Assembly (NCBI RefSeq): GCF_029167645.1
Contig: NZ_CP119147.1
Coordinates: forward strand, 2,170,001-2,234,000
Direction of reading: 5' to 3'
DNA: 64,000 nucleotides
From: Streptomyces sp. AM 2-1-1
GTDB taxonomy: Bacteria > Actinomycetota > Actinomycetes > Streptomycetales > Streptomycetaceae
This document shows positions 12,876-21,958 of the stretch, in pieces; the stretch's first letter is position 1, and each line of letters begins with the position of its first letter. Under the pieces are notes generated by a model, which worked only from the letters and a program-made list of their open reading frames with translations, made no database searches and was not told the DNA's origin. Both the position numbers and the translations under genes were made by a program.

Positions 12876-13517
12876 TCAGTGGGGGGCGGGGACGCCGGTG
12901 AGCGCGGTGACGACCGGGTCGAGCGCCTGGTTGATCTCGTCCCCGATGGAACGGAAGAAGGTGATGGGGGCACCGTACGGGTCGTACACCTCGTCGGCGT
13001 CGGCGGTCGGGGCCAGCAGCCAGCCGCGCAGCGCGGCCGCGGCGCGCACCAGCGCGCGGGCGCGCTCGACCACGCCCTCGTCGTGGGCGTCCGGCAGGGT
13101 GGCGGGGTCTATGGCCCGCACGAGCCGGGTGAACTCCTTGAGGGTGAAGGTGCGCAGGCCCGCGGAGTGGCCCATCGAGATGACCTGCGCGCGGTGGTCG
13201 CGGGTCGCGGTGAGCACCAGGTCGGCGCGGATCACGTGCTCGTCGAGGAGTTCGCGGCCGACGAAGCCGGTGGCGTCCGCGCCGAAGTCGGCGAGGACGA
13301 CCTCGGCGTTCGCCTCCATGGGGGCGCCCTCGTGCCCCCAGGTGCCGGCGCTCTCCACGATGAGGCCGCCGCTGAGAGGGTCGCCGAGGCGGTCCACCAG
13401 GGCGTGGCGGGTCAGCCGCTCGGTGATGGGCGAGCGGCAGACGTTGCCGGTGCTGACGTGGAGAATGCGGAAGTGGTCCCTCTGCCCCGCTATGCCACGC
13501 CCCTCAGGGGCGGTCAA
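12876..13517 (-). CDS. Low-molecular-weight phosphatase-like protein with Ser in place of the nucleophilic Cys
   Basis: A 213-residue member of the LMW protein-tyrosine-phosphatase fold. The P-loop region reads VSTGNVCRSP (residues 21-30), where active enzymes read VCTGNICRSP, so the first, nucleophilic Cys is Ser22 while Cys27, Arg28 and Ser29 remain. The C-terminal DPYG that carries the general acid is present (EVYDPYG). It may be a non-catalytic binder or act on another chemistry. The TTG start at 13517 overlaps the Sua5 stop (TTGA), so the two are translationally coupled. The longer frame upstream of 13517 is only the antisense-like reading of Sua5. Confidence 0.85.
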   Translation of the reverse strand: MTAPEGRGIAGQRDHFRILHVSTGNVCRSPITERLTRHALVDRLGDPLSGGLIVESAGTWGHEGAPMEANAEVVLADFGADATGFVGRELLDEHVIRADLVLTATRDHRAQVISMGHSAGLRTFTLKEFTRLVRAIDPATLPDAHDEGVVERARALVRAAAALRGWLLAPTADADEVYDPYGAPITFFRSIGDEINQALDPVVTALTGVPAPH

Positions 13518-14161
13518 TTGGCCACCTCGAGGTCGGGTACCACCTTGCGCAGTTCCTCGACGGACAGGGCGCCGGCGCGCAGCAGGACCGGGACCTTGCC
13601 GGTGACGTCGACGATGGAGGACGGGACGTTGCCCGGGGTGGGCCCGCCGTCCAGGTAGACGGAGACGGAGTCCCCGAGCATCTCCTGGGCGGCGTCGCAG
13701 GTCTCCGGCGACGGGTGGCCGGTCAGGTTGGCGCTGGAGACGGCCATCGGGCCGACCTCGGTGAGCAGTTCGATGGCGACGGGGTGCAGCGGCATCCGGA
13801 CGGCGACGGTGCCGCGGGTGTCGCCGAGGTCCCACTGGAGCGACGGCTGGTGCGTGGCGACGAGGGTCAGGGCGCCGGGCCAGAAGGCGTCGACGAGCTC
13901 CCACGCCTGCTCGGAGAAGTCCGTGACCAGGCCGTGCAGCGTGTTCGGGGAACCGATGAGGACCGGGGTGGGCATGTTGCGCCCGCGGCCCTTGGCGTCC
14001 AGCAGGTCGGCGACGGCCTCCGAGGAGAAGGCGTCCGCACCGATCCCGTACACGGTGTCGGTGGGCAGCACGACCAGTTCGCCGCGACGGACCGCCGAGG
14101 CGGCTTCACGCAGCCCGGTCGTACGGTCGGTCGCGTCGTTGCAGTCGTATCGCCGTGCCAT
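13514..14161 (-). CDS. L-threonylcarbamoyladenylate synthase (Sua5/YciO/YrdC)
   Basis: Makes threonylcarbamoyl-AMP from Thr, bicarbonate and ATP, the first step of t6A37 tRNA modification. The 215-residue protein shows the YrdC-domain signatures VLPTDTVYGIGADA (about residues 31-44), the basic KGRGRN loop and the SSANLTGHPSP motif near the nucleotide pocket. It lacks the long C-terminal Sua5 domain, so it is TsaC-like in length. The start at 14161 has a strong GAGGAGG 9 nt upstream. It sits downstream of prmC and is coupled to the phosphatase-like gene, a translation-related cluster. Confidence 0.95.
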   Translation of the reverse strand: MARRYDCNDATDRTTGLREAASAVRRGELVVLPTDTVYGIGADAFSSEAVADLLDAKGRGRNMPTPVLIGSPNTLHGLVTDFSEQAWELVDAFWPGALTLVATHQPSLQWDLGDTRGTVAVRMPLHPVAIELLTEVGPMAVSSANLTGHPSPETCDAAQEMLGDSVSVYLDGGPTPGNVPSSIVDVTGKVPVLLRAGALSVEELRKVVPDLEVAN

Positions 14162-14237
14162 CAGCCGGCCTCCTCAAGCGTGTACGGGTAGGACGGGTAC
14201 GGATGCGGGTGGTGCGGGCACGGGGCCGCGGCGCCGG

Positions 14238-15083
14238 TCACGGCATGGCCTTGCGGGCGGTGGCGAAGCGGGGCCTCTTGTTGAGGTCGGGGTGGTCGGC
14301 CGCGTCGGCCCAGCCGCGTTCCTCGGTGAAGATCCAGGGGACCTGGCCGCCCTGGGTGTCGGCGTGCTCGATGACGACGAGGCCGCCGGGGCGGAGCAGG
14401 CGGTGCGCGGTGCGTTCGATGCCGCGGATGGTGTCGAGACCGTCCTCGCCGGAGAAGAGCGCCATCTGCGGGTCGTGGTCGCGCGCCTCGGGCGCCACGT
14501 ACTCCCACTCGGTGAGCGGGATGTACGGCGGGTTGGAGATCACCAGGTCGACCTGGCCGTCGAGCTCGGGGAGGGCGCTCAGGGCGTCTCCGCGGTGCAC
14601 GGTGACCCTGGACCCCTCGGCGTTCTTCCTGGTCCACGCCAGGGCGTCCTCGGACAGCTCGACGGCGTGCACGCGCGAGCGCGGCACCTCCTGCGCCATG
14701 GCGAGCGCGATGGCGCCGGAGCCGGTGCAGAGGTCGACGATCAGCGGCTCGACGACGTCCATCGCGCGGACCGCGTCTATGGCCCAGCCGACGACCGACT
14801 CGGTCTCCGGGCGCGGGACGAACACCCCGGGGCCGACCTGGAGTTCCAGGTAGCGGAAGAAGGCGCGGCCGGTGATGTGCTGGAGGGGTTCGCGGTTCTC
14901 GCGGCGGGCGATGGTCTCCCAGTAGCGCGCGTCGAAGTCCGCGTCGGGGACCCGGTGCAGCTCGCCCCGCTTCACACCGTGGACGAAGGCCGCGAGCTCC
15001 TCGGCGTCGAATCGCGGTGAGGGGACACCGGCGTCGGCCAGCCGCTGGGTGGCCTGGGCCACCTCGGCGAGCAGCAGGTTCAT
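14238..15083 (-). CDS. prmC: Peptide chain release factor N5-glutamine methyltransferase
   Basis: Methylates the Gln of the GGQ motif in release factors RF1 and RF2 using S-adenosylmethionine. The 281-residue protein has an N-terminal helical domain (1-80) that grips the release factor, a SAM-binding loop DLCTGSG (117-123) and the substrate-Gln motif NPPY (184-187), all diagnostic of PrmC. It starts at ATG with CGGAG 8 nt upstream. It lies 40 bp downstream of prfA, its substrate, a standard pairing. Confidence 0.97.
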   Translation of the reverse strand: MNLLLAEVAQATQRLADAGVPSPRFDAEELAAFVHGVKRGELHRVPDADFDARYWETIARRENREPLQHITGRAFFRYLELQVGPGVFVPRPETESVVGWAIDAVRAMDVVEPLIVDLCTGSGAIALAMAQEVPRSRVHAVELSEDALAWTRKNAEGSRVTVHRGDALSALPELDGQVDLVISNPPYIPLTEWEYVAPEARDHDPQMALFSGEDGLDTIRGIERTAHRLLRPGGLVVIEHADTQGGQVPWIFTEERGWADAADHPDLNKRPRFATARKAMP

Positions 15084-15123
15084 CGCGGATCTCCGTACGG
15101 GTTCACGGGCGGGGCGGGCGGGA

Positions 15124-16200
15124 TCAGGCGTTGGCGAGCTTGGCGGCGGAGTCGGCGTCGACGCACGCCTGGATCACCGCGTCGAGGTCACCGTCGAGGA
15201 CCTGGTCCAAGTTGTACGCCTTGAAGCCGACACGGTGGTCCGAGATCCGGTTTTCCGGGAAGTTGTACGTACGGATCTTCTCCGACCGGTCGACCGTGCG
15301 CACCTGGCTGCGGCGCACGTCGGAGGCCTCCTGCTCGGCGGCCTCCTGGGCGGCGGCGAGCAGTCGGGACCGCAGGATGCGCATCGCCTGCTCCTTGTTC
15401 TGGAGCTGGCTCTTCTCGTTCTGGCAGGAGGCGACGACACCGGTCGGCAGGTGCGTGATGCGGACGGCGGAGTCGGTCGTGTTGACGGACTGGCCGCCGG
15501 GGCCGGACGAGCGGTACACGTCGATGCGCAGGTCGTTCGCGTGGATCTCGACCTCGACCTCCTCCGCCTCGGGGGTCACGAGGACGCCGGCGGCGGAGGT
15601 GTGGATGCGGCCCTGGGACTCGGTGGAGGGCACCCGCTGCACGCGGTGCACCCCGCCCTCGTACTTCATCCGGGCCCAGACTCCCTGACCGGGCTCGGTG
15701 GCCCCGTTGCCGCCCTTGGTCTTCACGGCGACCTGGACGTCCTTGTAACCGCCGAGCTCGGACTCGGTGGAGTCGATGATCTCGGTCTTCCAGCCGACGC
15801 GCTCCGCGTAGCGCAGGTACATGCGCAGCAGGTCACCGGCGAAGAGGGCCGACTCGTCGCCGCCCGCACCCGCCTTGATCTCCAGGAGCACGTCCTTGTC
15901 GTCGCTCGGGTCGCGCGGAACGAGAAGGAGGCGCAGGCGCTCGGTGAGCTCCTCGCGCTGCTTCTCCAGCTCCTTGACCTCCGCGGCGAAGTCCGGGTCG
16001 TCCGCGGCGAACTCGCGTGCGGTGCCGATGTCGTCACCGGTCCGCTTCCACGACCGGTAGGTGGAGACGATCGGGGTCAGCTCCGCGTAGCGCTTGTTCA
16101 GCTTGCGCGCGTTGGCCTGATCGGCGTGGACCGACGGGTCGGCGAGCTTCTTCTCGAGATCGGCGTGCTCACCGATCAGTTCCTCGACCGCCTCGAACAT
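15124..16200 (-). CDS. prfA: Peptide chain release factor 1
   Basis: Recognises UAA and UAG and triggers peptide release. The 358-residue protein has an N-terminal helical domain (1-100), the stop-codon reading segment around RVPSTES with a P-S-T tripeptide (191-193) where E. coli RF1 has P-A-T, and the catalytic GGQ at 235-237. The start at 16200 has AGGAG 8 nt upstream. It is the factor that would terminate at the amber codon inside the glyA-like gene elsewhere in this window. Confidence 0.98.
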   Translation of the reverse strand: MFEAVEELIGEHADLEKKLADPSVHADQANARKLNKRYAELTPIVSTYRSWKRTGDDIGTAREFAADDPDFAAEVKELEKQREELTERLRLLLVPRDPSDDKDVLLEIKAGAGGDESALFAGDLLRMYLRYAERVGWKTEIIDSTESELGGYKDVQVAVKTKGGNGATEPGQGVWARMKYEGGVHRVQRVPSTESQGRIHTSAAGVLVTPEAEEVEVEIHANDLRIDVYRSSGPGGQSVNTTDSAVRITHLPTGVVASCQNEKSQLQNKEQAMRILRSRLLAAAQEAAEQEASDVRRSQVRTVDRSEKIRTYNFPENRISDHRVGFKAYNLDQVLDGDLDAVIQACVDADSAAKLANA

Positions 16201-16252
16201 CTTCGGGCTCCTGGGTGGGGGTGACTGCTACGGGCCTGCTGGGGGGAAGGTG

Positions 16253-16289
16253 CCGGTCGGGTCCAGGGGTCTCCCCTGGACCCGACCGG
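16253..16289 (-). terminator. Perfect 17-bp hairpin directly behind the rpmE terminator
   Basis: Arms CCGGTCGGGTCCAGGGG / CCCCTGGACCCGACCGG are perfectly paired around a 3-nt loop. On the minus strand it begins right after the U6 of the first hairpin and has no U-tract of its own. It may be a back-up terminator or a 3'-end stabiliser, and it separates rpmE from prfA. Confidence 0.75.
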
Positions 16290-16337
16290 AAAAAACGCCG
16301 GTCCCGGCCGCCCCCGAGAGGGCGCCCGGGAACCGGC
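16290..16337 (-). terminator. Rho-independent terminator of rpmE
   Basis: On the minus strand a long hairpin with arms GCCGGTTCCCGG / CCGGGACCGGC (the inner part also pairs) is followed by GTTTTTT. It starts 12 nt after the rpmE stop. A stem plus U6 is unusual in this window and makes the call strong. Confidence 0.88.
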
Positions 16338-16348
16338 GCTGTGGCTCG

Positions 16349-16573
16349 CTACTTGGCGGCGGAGCCTGCACCCTTGCCGAAGCGGGCCTCGAAGCGGGCC
16401 ACGCGGCCGCCGGTGTCGAGGATCTTCTGCTTGCCCGTGTAGAACGGGTGGCACTCGGAGCAGACGTCGGCACGGATGGTGCCGTTGTCGATGGTGCTCC
16501 GGGTGGTGAACGACGCGCCACAGGTGCAGCTGACCTGGGTGTCGACGTACGTGGGGTGGATGTCGCGCTTCAA
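16349..16573 (-). CDS. rpmE: 50S ribosomal protein L31 (zinc-binding form)
   Basis: Ribosomal large-subunit protein, 74 residues. Cys16, Cys18, Cys38 and Cys41 form the zinc ribbon of the C+ type, which Streptomyces replaces by a Cys-free paralogue when zinc is scarce. It starts at TTG with TAGGAG 8 nt upstream ([18 protein letters not shown]). It has its own terminator and probably its own promoter in the 146-bp gap upstream. I see no clear Zur box, and the C+ form is not normally the Zur-repressed copy. Confidence 0.98.
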   Translation of the reverse strand: MKRDIHPTYVDTQVSCTCGASFTTRSTIDNGTIRADVCSECHPFYTGKQKILDTGGRVARFEARFGKGAGSAAK

Positions 16574-16719
16574 GGTGTCTCCTAGTTTCGGGAGGGCTCC
16601 GGGTCGTCCGCGCGGATTGCGCGTCCGTGAACCGGGGCCGACGTACCAGTCTGCCAGGACCGGCCGTATCTCCCAAAACGAGGGTGTGGGCCGGTCTATT
16701 CCCCGGGTGCCCGGCGGTG

Positions 16720-17823
16720 CTACCGCACGAGGGTGCCCGCCGCGCCCTTGTCGCCGGCCGACGCCGCGGTGGCGGAGGCGGGGATCGCGGTGTCGGCGCG
16801 CAGAGCCTTCCAGACCGCCTGCGCGTCCTTCTCCAGCGGGATCACCCGGTTGGGGTCGGCCGGGTCGTACTGGACCGGCAGGGTGACCATGTCGACGTTC
16901 TTCGCCGCGAGGCCCTTCAGCCCGTTGGCGAAGCCGGTGAGCTTGGTGACCGAGGCGAGGTCGGTGTCGGTGGTGAGGGCCTTGGTGGCGGCGTTGGCGA
17001 TGCCGAACAGCTTGGCGGGGCTGGTGAGGACGCCCACCGACTTGACCTGCTCCATCAGTGCCTTCACGAACGCCTGCTGGAGCTGGATCCGGCCGAGGTC
17101 GCTGCCGTCGCCGACGCTCTTGCGCGTACGGACGAGGCCGAGGGCCTGTTCACCGTCGAGGGTGTGGGTGCCGGGTGCGAGACGGAGGTGGCTGCTGGGG
17201 TCGTCGATCACCTCGTCGGTGGTGATCCCGACGCCGCCGAGCTGGTCGACGAGCTTCTTGAAGCCGGTGAAGTCGACCTCGACGTAGTGGTCCATGCGGA
17301 TGCCGGACATTGCCTCGACCGTCTTCACCGCGCAGGCCGGACCGCCCGCCTGGTAGGCCGAGTTGAACATCGCGTCGGTGGCCGCCGGGGTGACCCGGCC
17401 GGTGTCGGGGTCGGTGCACGCGGGCCGGTCGACGAGGGTGTCGCGCGGGACGGAGACGATGTCGGCGGCTCGGTGACCCCTGTTGACGTGGACGACCATC
17501 GCGGTGTCCGAGCGGGCGGTGCCCTCGTCCCGGCCGTACGCGGAGTTGGCGCCCGAGCGGGAGTCGGAGCCGAGAACCAGGATGTCCTCGGAGCCGTCGT
17601 CGACGTCGTCGGGGCGGTCCGTGCCGAGCGCGGCGTTGATGTCGACGCCCTTGAGGTTCCCGTCGAGCGCGAAGTACGCATAGGCGAGACCCGAACCGCC
17701 GAGGACCACGACCCCCGCGGCCGTCCAGGCCACCACGGTCTTCACCCGGCGCCGGTGCGACGGCTTTCTGCGCCGGGCGCCGGTCCCGCGTATGCGGCCC
17801 GTACCTCTGCTCTGCTCGCTCAT
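16720..17823 (-). CDS. LytR-CpsA-Psr (LCP) family wall-polymer ligase
   Basis: Type II membrane protein that transfers undecaprenyl-linked anionic glycopolymers to peptidoglycan. The 367-residue protein has a basic cytoplasmic N-terminus ([12 protein letters not shown]), one transmembrane helix (about residues 32-55) and an extracellular LCP domain. Conserved features include ILVLGSDSR, the Asp/Arg pair in [20 protein letters not shown] and the Arg pair in GLVRTRK. The start at 17823 (MSEQSRG) has GAGGAA 10 nt upstream. The upstream WecA-like transferase could supply its substrate; the link is inferred from function only. Confidence 0.93.
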   Translation of the reverse strand: MSEQSRGTGRIRGTGARRRKPSHRRRVKTVVAWTAAGVVVLGGSGLAYAYFALDGNLKGVDINAALGTDRPDDVDDGSEDILVLGSDSRSGANSAYGRDEGTARSDTAMVVHVNRGHRAADIVSVPRDTLVDRPACTDPDTGRVTPAATDAMFNSAYQAGGPACAVKTVEAMSGIRMDHYVEVDFTGFKKLVDQLGGVGITTDEVIDDPSSHLRLAPGTHTLDGEQALGLVRTRKSVGDGSDLGRIQLQQAFVKALMEQVKSVGVLTSPAKLFGIANAATKALTTDTDLASVTKLTGFANGLKGLAAKNVDMVTLPVQYDPADPNRVIPLEKDAQAVWKALRADTAIPASATAASAGDKGAAGTLVR

Positions 17824-18164
17824 GGGCGTTTCCTCGTTCCCGGTTCCCCGCTGCTCCCCGCTCCCCCTGCCGGGTGGTCCTGGCACGGTCGGGCCGTCTC
17901 TCGGACGGACGCCGAAGCATCAAGAAGGGTGCCACGACACCCTGTGACCACCGTACGGCCGAACGGGTGGCGACAGGACCTGGAGAACTGCCGGTGACAC
18001 CGCGCTCACCTGCGGTTTCTTTCCTCGTGCACCCACCCGGTCGTCCCTTGGGCCGTCACGCTGGGTGTGGCGAACGTCTCGGTTCCGGGGAGCCACCCGT
18101 CACGACGGAGCCGCCCCCGTCGCGGGTGCGACGGGGGCGGCCCGGTACGACCGTGTGGAGGGCG
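17824..18164. other. 341-bp gap between rho and the LCP gene
   Basis: Holds the rho terminator hairpin (18111-18140). The rest should contain the LCP promoter. I see no gene and no further repeat. Confidence 0.6.
18111..18140 (-). terminator. Terminator of rho
   Basis: Perfect 13-bp stem CCGCCCCCGTCGC / GCGACGGGGGCGG with a 4-nt loop, 24 nt after the rho stop. It has no U-tract, in the usual Streptomyces manner. Confidence 0.78.
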
Positions 18165-20195
18165 TCAGTCGTTGTTGCCCGGCGACGGCGTCGTCTTCTG
18201 GATCTGGAGCAGGAACTCCCCGTTGGACGAGGTCTTCTTCATCCGGTCCAGCAGGAGCTCGATCGCCTGCTGCTGGTCGAGTGCGTGGAGCACCCGGCGC
18301 AGCTTCCAGGTGACGGCCAACTCGTCGGTGCCCAGCAGGATCTCTTCCTTGCGGGTGCTGGACGCGTCGACGTCGACAGCCGGGAAGATGCGCTTGTCCG
18401 ACAGCTTTCTGTCGAGCTTGAGCTCCATGTTGCCGGTGCCCTTGAACTCCTCGAAGATCACCTCGTCCATGCGCGAGCCGGTCTCGACGAGCGCGGTGGC
18501 CAGGATGGTCAGCGAACCGCCGTCCTCGATGTTGCGCGCGGCACCGAAGAAGCGCTTCGGCGGGTACAGCGCGGTCGAGTCGACACCACCGGAGAGGATG
18601 CGTCCGGAAGCCGGCGCCGCGAGGTTGTACGCGCGGCCCAGGCGGGTGATCGAGTCGAGCAGCACGACCACGTCGTGGCCCAGCTCCACGAGGCGCTTGG
18701 CGCGCTCGATGGCGAGCTCGGCGACGGTGGTGTGGTCCTCGGCGGGACGGTCGAACGTCGAGGAGATGACCTCGCCCTTCACCGACCGCTGCATGTCGGT
18801 GACTTCCTCCGGACGCTCGTCCACGAGGACGACCATCAGGTGGCACTCCGGGCTGTTGACCGTGATCGCGTTGGCGATGGCCTGGAGGATCATGGTCTTA
18901 CCGGTCTTCGGCGGGGCCACGATCAGCCCTCGCTGGCCCTTGCCGATGGGGGCGACCAGGTCGATGATGCGCGTCGTCAGGACGTTGGAGTCGGTCTCCA
19001 GACGGAGCCGGTCCTGCGGGTAGAGCGGCGTCAGCTTCTGGAACTCCGGGCGTCCGCGGCCCGATTCGGGCGCCATGCCGTTGACGGTGTCCAGGCGCAC
19101 GAGTGCGTTGAACTTCTCGCGGCGCTCGCCGTCCTTGGGCTGGCGCACCGCGCCGGTGACGTGGTCACCCTTGCGCAGGCCGTTCTTGCGGACCTGGGCC
19201 AGCGAGACGTACACGTCGTTCGGGCCCGGGAGGTAGCCGGAGGTCCGGATGAACGCGTAGTTGTCGAGGATGTCCAGGATGCCCGCGACGGGGATCAGGA
19301 CGTCGTCGTCGGCCACCGGCACGTCGCTGACGAAGTCCTCGCGGCCACGACGGCCCCGGCGGTCGCGGTAGCGGCCGCGACGGCCGCGACGGCCGCCCTC
19401 GTCGTCGAAGTCGTCCTGCGGACCGTTGTCACGGTGCTGCTGGCCCTGGCCCTGGCTCTGACCCTGGCTCTGACCTTGGCCCTGGCTCTGCCCCTGGCCC
19501 TGACGCTGGGACTGGCCCTGACCCTGGCGCTGCTGGCCCTGGTCGTCGCCCTTGCCCCGGCGGTCGCGCTGCCGCTCCCGGCGGTCGCCCCGCTGACGGT
19601 CCTGGCGGTCACCGCGGCGGCCCTCGGCCGTGTCCGCGGCGGACTCGGCACGGGCTTCGGCCTTGGCCTCGGCACGGTCGTCCTGCTTCTCGGCCGGGCG
19701 CTCGTCCTGCTTGGGCTCGGCCTTCGCCTCGGGGGCGCCGGCCTGCGCGGTGGCGCGGCGCCGGCGGCGCTCGCCCGCGGGCTGGTCGTCGCTGGCGGGC
19801 TGACCGGGGATGTCGATCTGCTGCTGCGCGGCCGGCTGCTCGGCCGGGGCGGCGGCCTCGTCGCCCGTGCGCGCCTTGGAGGTGGCACGGCGCTTGGGCT
19901 TGGTCTCCGCGTCCGCGGCGACGGGCGCCTTGGCGGCGGTGGCCTTGGCGGCGGGGGCCTTGCCGGCCTGCGCCTCCTTGATGACCTCGATCAGCTGGCC
20001 CTTGCGCATGCGCGCGGTTCCCCTGATGTTGAGGCCGGACGCGACCTGCTGCAGCTCGGCCAGGACCATGCCGTCAAGGCCGGTGCCGGAGCGGCGGCGC
20101 CGTGCGGTGGTGCCAGAGGCAGCACCTTCGGCGGGCGCGGCGCTGTCGACGCTCTTGTCGGCAGTCACGCCCATCAGATCGGTGGTGTCGCTCAC
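18165..20195 (-). CDS. rho: Transcription termination factor Rho, with a long disordered insert
   Basis: Hexameric RNA helicase that terminates transcription, 676 residues against about 419 in E. coli. It starts at GTG (20195), with GAAGGA 8 nt upstream, then [14 protein letters not shown]. The Rho_N helical motif [18 protein letters not shown] is at about 41-90. A low-complexity insert of about 200 residues follows: first Ala/Lys/Glu-rich, then Arg/Asp-rich, then a run of Q-G and Q-S-Q-G units. The RNA-binding cold-shock domain and the ATPase core with PPKTGKT come after it. Actinobacterial Rho proteins are known to carry such inserts, which alter RNA binding; in this copy the QG block is long. 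The 386-bp leader upstream suggests autogenous control. Confidence 0.97.
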   Translation of the reverse strand: MSDTTDLMGVTADKSVDSAAPAEGAASGTTARRRRSGTGLDGMVLAELQQVASGLNIRGTARMRKGQLIEVIKEAQAGKAPAAKATAAKAPVAADAETKPKRRATSKARTGDEAAAPAEQPAAQQQIDIPGQPASDDQPAGERRRRRATAQAGAPEAKAEPKQDERPAEKQDDRAEAKAEARAESAADTAEGRRGDRQDRQRGDRRERQRDRRGKGDDQGQQRQGQGQSQRQGQGQSQGQGQSQGQSQGQGQQHRDNGPQDDFDDEGGRRGRRGRYRDRRGRRGREDFVSDVPVADDDVLIPVAGILDILDNYAFIRTSGYLPGPNDVYVSLAQVRKNGLRKGDHVTGAVRQPKDGERREKFNALVRLDTVNGMAPESGRGRPEFQKLTPLYPQDRLRLETDSNVLTTRIIDLVAPIGKGQRGLIVAPPKTGKTMILQAIANAITVNSPECHLMVVLVDERPEEVTDMQRSVKGEVISSTFDRPAEDHTTVAELAIERAKRLVELGHDVVVLLDSITRLGRAYNLAAPASGRILSGGVDSTALYPPKRFFGAARNIEDGGSLTILATALVETGSRMDEVIFEEFKGTGNMELKLDRKLSDKRIFPAVDVDASSTRKEEILLGTDELAVTWKLRRVLHALDQQQAIELLLDRMKKTSSNGEFLLQIQKTTPSPGNND
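19430..19545. repeat. Degenerate QG/QS-coding repeat inside rho
   Basis: A stretch of near-identical units built on CTGGCCCTG and CTGACCCTGG (plus strand), encoding alternating Gln, Gly and Ser on the minus strand. Unit length is mostly 6 or 12 bases, so copy-number change would keep the rho frame. Confidence 0.85.
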
Positions 20196-20581
20196 GAAGG
20201 GTCCTTCCCTGGAGCGGACGTCGGCCTTCTGGCTCGGCGACCGGTTGTGCTGTCCGGCATTCGGTTGGTGATCTTCTCGATCGCGGACCGTGCCGGGGCG
20301 ATGGTCCGCCGGGTGCGGCGGAGAGAGGTACGTGCGGGGTCCGACGCGAGCTCCCCCTGCTCGGCCCACTCATGGACGAACGTGGGGTGTCGTGCCGGTT
20401 CCGGAGCGTGCTCGAAACTGCTCAGACAGGCTGATCAGGCAGTTGGGGAGGCTCCCGGAAGAAAGGTGGTCCCTGAAGGGGACGCGAAGCAACGCGTCGC
20501 GAGGACGTCGATTGCCGACTTGAGATTAACACTACCGGCTCCCACGAATATTCCCCCACTCTCTCACCGGCAATCCCTTGA
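20196..20581. other. 386-bp rho leader and thrB downstream region
   Basis: No credible gene. An A/T-richer patch at about 20515-20560 (with TTAATCTC on the minus strand) is the best candidate for the rho promoter, which would give rho a 5' leader of over 300 nt. No obvious thrB terminator hairpin is seen. Confidence 0.45.
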
Positions 20582-21499
20582 CTACTGCGCGAGCGGCAGG
20601 ACGCACGCGCCCGGACCGTCGAGTGCGAGCCGGTTGGCGGCCCACCCTTCGCCGGCGAGCCGGGCCACCTTGTCCGCGGCTCCTTCGTCGGTGAGGGCGA
20701 GGACCGTCGGGCCGGCTCCGGAGATGACGGCGGGAACGCCGTCCGCGCGCAGCCTGTGCACGAGTTCGAGGCTCTCCGGCATCGCCGGTCCGCGGTAGTC
20801 CTGGTGGAGCCGGTCCTCGGTCGCGGCCAGCAGCAGCTCGGGGCGCCGGGTCAGGGCCTCGACGAGCAGCGCGGCGCGACCGGCGTTGGCGGCGGCGTCG
20901 ACGTGCGGGACCTGGCGCGGCAGCAGTCCGCGGGCGGTCTCGGTGAGCACCGGCTTCCCGGGGACGAAGACCACCGGGACGACCGACGCGGCCGGGTCCA
21001 TCCGGATCGCCCGGGCCGCTCCGCCGTCCGTCCAGGCGAGGGTGAATCCGCCGAGGAGGCAGGCCGCGACGTTGTCCGGGTGACCCTCGATCTCGGTGGC
21101 CAGCTCCAGCAGCGCCGCGTCGTCGAGGCGGGCCTCGCCGCCGGTCGTCACGGCGCGGGCGGCGACGATGCCGGCCACGATGGCGGCGGAGGAGGAGCCG
21201 AGGCCGCGGCCGTGCGGGATGCGGTTGGCGCAGACGATCTCCAGCCCGTGCGGCTGTCCGCCGAGCAGGTCGAATGCGGTGCGCAGGGAGCGTACGAGCA
21301 GGTGCGACTCGTCGCGCTGCAGGGTGTCGGCGCCCTCGCCCGCGATGTCGATGTGCAGCCCGGAGTCGGCGACCCGGACGACCACGTCGTCGTAGAGGCC
21401 CAGCGAGAGGCCGAGGGCGTCGAAACCCGGGCCCAGATTGGCGCTGGTGGCGGGGACGCGCACCCTGACGGCGGCGGCTCGGAACGCGGGACCGGCCAT
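20582..21499 (-). CDS. thrB: Homoserine kinase
   Basis: Phosphorylates homoserine with ATP in threonine synthesis. The 305-residue GHMP-family kinase has the N-terminal substrate motif VPATSANLGPGFDALGLSLG and the glycine-rich ATP loop IPHGRGLGSSSAAIVAG. Motif III is near the C-terminus (AVISGAGPTVLAL). The ATG at 21499 (MAGPAFRAAAVRVRV) has AAGGAG upstream; the longer frame has no support. It is separated from thrC by 459 bp with a hairpin, so it probably has its own promoter. Confidence 0.96.
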   Translation of the reverse strand: MAGPAFRAAAVRVRVPATSANLGPGFDALGLSLGLYDDVVVRVADSGLHIDIAGEGADTLQRDESHLLVRSLRTAFDLLGGQPHGLEIVCANRIPHGRGLGSSSAAIVAGIVAARAVTTGGEARLDDAALLELATEIEGHPDNVAACLLGGFTLAWTDGGAARAIRMDPAASVVPVVFVPGKPVLTETARGLLPRQVPHVDAAANAGRAALLVEALTRRPELLLAATEDRLHQDYRGPAMPESLELVHRLRADGVPAVISGAGPTVLALTDEGAADKVARLAGEGWAANRLALDGPGACVLPLAQ

Positions 21500-21958
21500 C
21501 GGCTGGTGAACTCCTTGGGGCGGGGATGCGGTGCGTGCGGGTGACTGAGCGGCGGCGGGGGCGGCGCGGTGGCCCGGTCGGCCGGAACGGGGTGTCCGGG
21601 CGGCCGCTTTGCTGGTGGGCCCCACGGTCGCGCCACGGCGACCGGGACAGGGCCCCGTACAGGCCCTGACGGCGCTGCCGGTCGCGTACAGCTTATCGAA
21701 GGAAGGTTCTGTGGCGACATAGGGCGCATGAGAGGCGCACGATGCGTGTCGCACGCGTTCCCTGCGCTCTCCGCCCGGGAAGGGGCGGTCGGACCGCGCC
21801 CGCCCGACGTGTGCCGCACCGCCCGCGGGCGTGTGGCCTGCGGGCGGTGCGGTGTTGGTACGTGGCCCCGGAGCCGGGTGCCATGGCGGACGGGTCGCCG
21901 GACCGGCCGGGCTTTCGGCCGGGGAGGGCTCTCAGGGGAGGGTTCCCGGCCGAGGCGC
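21500..21958. other. 459-bp gap between thrC and thrB
   Basis: Contains the thrC terminator hairpin (21814-21852) and presumably the thrB promoter around 21690-21720, where the sequence is least GC-rich (TTATCGAAGGAAGG on the plus strand). I see no gene. Confidence 0.5.
21814..21852 (-). terminator. Terminator of hom-thrC
   Basis: Perfect 13-bp stem CCGCACCGCCCGC / GCGGGCGGTGCGG around a 13-nt loop, 107 nt after the thrC stop. No U-tract. Confidence 0.68.

Noticed and set aside
17874..20798. Plus-strand open frame of about 970 codons opposite rho
   Set aside because: Shadow of rho. The leucine/alanine repeat it shows is the complement of the QG-coding tract.
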